Shown here piece by piece: positions 11,053 through 12,143 of a stretch of DNA of 12,143 nucleotides. Source of the DNA: Candidatus Kaiserbacteria bacterium (lineage in GTDB: Bacteria > Patescibacteriota > Minisyncoccia > Phycocordibacterales > UBA2100); contig DPYD01000024.1 in NCBI GenBank assembly GCA_003545515.1, forward strand, positions 7,649 through 19,791, read 5' to 3'. The translations under genes were made by a program, and so were the position numbers. How positions within the stretch are numbered: the stretch's first letter is position 1; every line of letters begins with the position of its first letter. Under the pieces are notes generated by a model. That model made no database searches. It saw nothing but the letters and a program-made list of their open reading frames with translations, and had not been told where the DNA came from.

Positions 11053-12143
11053 ATGAACATAAAGGTATTTTCTATTTTACTGATAGCGGCAGTATTGATA
11101 CCCGTTACAACGTTTGCAAAGACCGGAGAACAATTCGAGATCTCGGGTTGGATACCGTACTGGCGAGCGGAGCGGGGAATAACGGACATTCTTCCTCATC
11201 TCGATGCATTTACCGAAGTAAACCCATTCGTGTATACGGTGCGTCTGAACGGAACGTTATATCTAAACTCTCCTCTCGATAGCGAACCGTGGACGACACT
11301 TCGAGCGAAGGCTCGCGATATGAAGGTGCGATATATCCCAAGCGTGATATGGGCAAATCCCGACGCGATTGATGATGTATTGCGCGACGACGCTAAGCGC
11401 GCAGAACATGTGCGCGGTATCGTGCGCGAAGTATATGCGCGTGGTTTTGACGGTATAGACATCGATTATGAAGCGAAGTATGCGCGGACGCGCCCCTACT
11501 TCTCGCTTTTTCTCAAGGAACTGTATGAGGCGATGGGATATGACAAATGGGTCATGTGCACCATAGAGGCACGCACGCCTCTCGACTCGCGTTATTCCAC
11601 GCCTGAATCTATACCAACTGACATAGAATATGCGAATGATTTTTCTGAGATAAACAAATATTGCGACCGCGTGCGCGTCATGACGTATGATCAGGGGCGC
11701 ATAGACTTAAAACTCAACGACGCGAACACGGACCCATACGTTCCCGTGGCCGACCCTGCATGGGTTGAGAAAGTAATACGGCTTGCGACGCTCGAAATAA
11801 ATCCCGAAAAGCTCGTTATCGGTGTGCCGACGTATGGTTATGAGTACGATATGTTTGAAGCACTCGACGGAAGCGGCGAAATCAACTACTCTAGACTGTG
11901 GTCGTTCAATCCGAAATATGCACTTGATGTTGCCCAGAAGCTCGGCATAGAGCCGACTCGAAACTCTACCGGTGAAATGTTTCTTGTCTATCCGGCATCG
12001 AAATCAATCGATCCGGCAATTCCCTTGCCGTTTGCGACCCGCGTTATGTCATGGAGTGACGCCGAAGCAATACGACAGAAATCCGAACTCGCAAGTAAAC
12101 TCGGCGTACGAGGAATAGCGGTCTTTAAAATAGACGATGGTCA
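11053..12143 (+). CDS. Secreted glycoside hydrolase family 18-like protein (3' partial)
   Basis: Translation from the ATG at 11053 stays open for 363 codons to the window edge, so the C-terminus is missing. A Sec signal peptide (MNIKVFSILLIAAVLIPVTTFA, residues 1-22) precedes a (beta/alpha)8 GH18 domain. SGWIPYWRAERGITDILPHLDAFTEVNPF is the first-strand region (about residues 31-60). The catalytic signature DGIDIDYE lies at 133-140, with Asp133, Asp136, Asp138 and the acid/base Glu140 all present. RVMTYDQ and IGVPTYGYEY follow at the later strands. GH18 enzymes cleave beta-1,4-linked N-acetylglucosamine in chitin or peptidoglycan, and the fold also serves spore-cortex glycosylases of the YaaH type. 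With an intact DxxDxDxE it is probably active on an envelope or external glycan. The substrate is not determinable. The neighbouring LTD protein is also exported. Confidence 0.88.
   Translation, partial: MNIKVFSILLIAAVLIPVTTFAKTGEQFEISGWIPYWRAERGITDILPHLDAFTEVNPFVYTVRLNGTLYLNSPLDSEPWTTLRAKARDMKVRYIPSVIWANPDAIDDVLRDDAKRAEHVRGIVREVYARGFDGIDIDYEAKYARTRPYFSLFLKELYEAMGYDKWVMCTIEARTPLDSRYSTPESIPTDIEYANDFSEINKYCDRVRVMTYDQGRIDLKLNDANTDPYVPVADPAWVEKVIRLATLEINPEKLVIGVPTYGYEYDMFEALDGSGEINYSRLWSFNPKYALDVAQKLGIEPTRNSTGEMFLVYPASKSIDPAIPLPFATRVMSWSDAEAIRQKSELASKLGVRGIAVFKIDDG

Overview
The window looks like chromosomal DNA from a small-genome candidate-phylum bacterium, probably Patescibacteria/CPR (Parcubacteria-like). 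The reasons are indirect. Genes are compact. I found no Shine-Dalgarno sequence ahead of any start codon, and several promoter -10 boxes sit only 6-9 nt upstream of ATG. UvrC is short. Intergenic regions carry many palindromes. There is a secreted Ig-like/lamin-tail protein of a kind I associate with such genomes. No rRNA or ribosomal protein is present to fix the taxonomy, so this is an inference.

Layout. Positions 72-485 (+) hold a HicB-type antitoxin followed by a HicA-type toxin. Positions 498-4950 (-) hold carB and carA, the two subunits of glutamine-dependent carbamoyl-phosphate synthetase, transcribed carA then carB. About 190 nt of CACAAA/TTTGTG-type repeats separate them. Upstream of carA, positions 4951-5068 hold a strong promoter, a 29-codon leader ORF and two tandem intrinsic-terminator hairpins. 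This closely matches a pyrBI-type attenuator and is the most interesting feature here. Positions 5192-7582 (+) hold a short uvrC lacking its C-terminal HhH domain, with in-frame palindromic inserts, then a divergent D-Ala-D-Ala-ligase-like ATP-grasp gene. Positions 7583-8298 hold a palindrome-rich intergenic stretch, tRNA-Ala(TGC), a dispersed repeat, and a promoter with a long structured leader. Positions 8299-9537 hold a complete DEAD-box RNA helicase with an Arg/Gly/Ser-rich N-terminus. Positions 9715-10683 hold the secreted Ig-like plus lamin-tail protein. Positions 10684-11052 are a structured, repeat-bearing intergenic region. Positions 11053 to the window end hold a secreted GH18-family protein, cut by the edge.

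How the genes fit together. carAB makes carbamoyl phosphate for pyrimidine and/or arginine pathways, and its leader suggests control by pyrimidine supply. uvrC acts in nucleotide excision repair. The ligase belongs with peptidoglycan precursor synthesis. The DEAD-box gene with its long leader fits RNA remodelling or cold response. The two secreted proteins probably act at the envelope or outside the cell. No phage, transposase or CRISPR array is visible. The unusual content lies in regulatory RNA-like structure and small palindromic repeats, two of which lie inside uvrC coding sequence and one across its stop codon.
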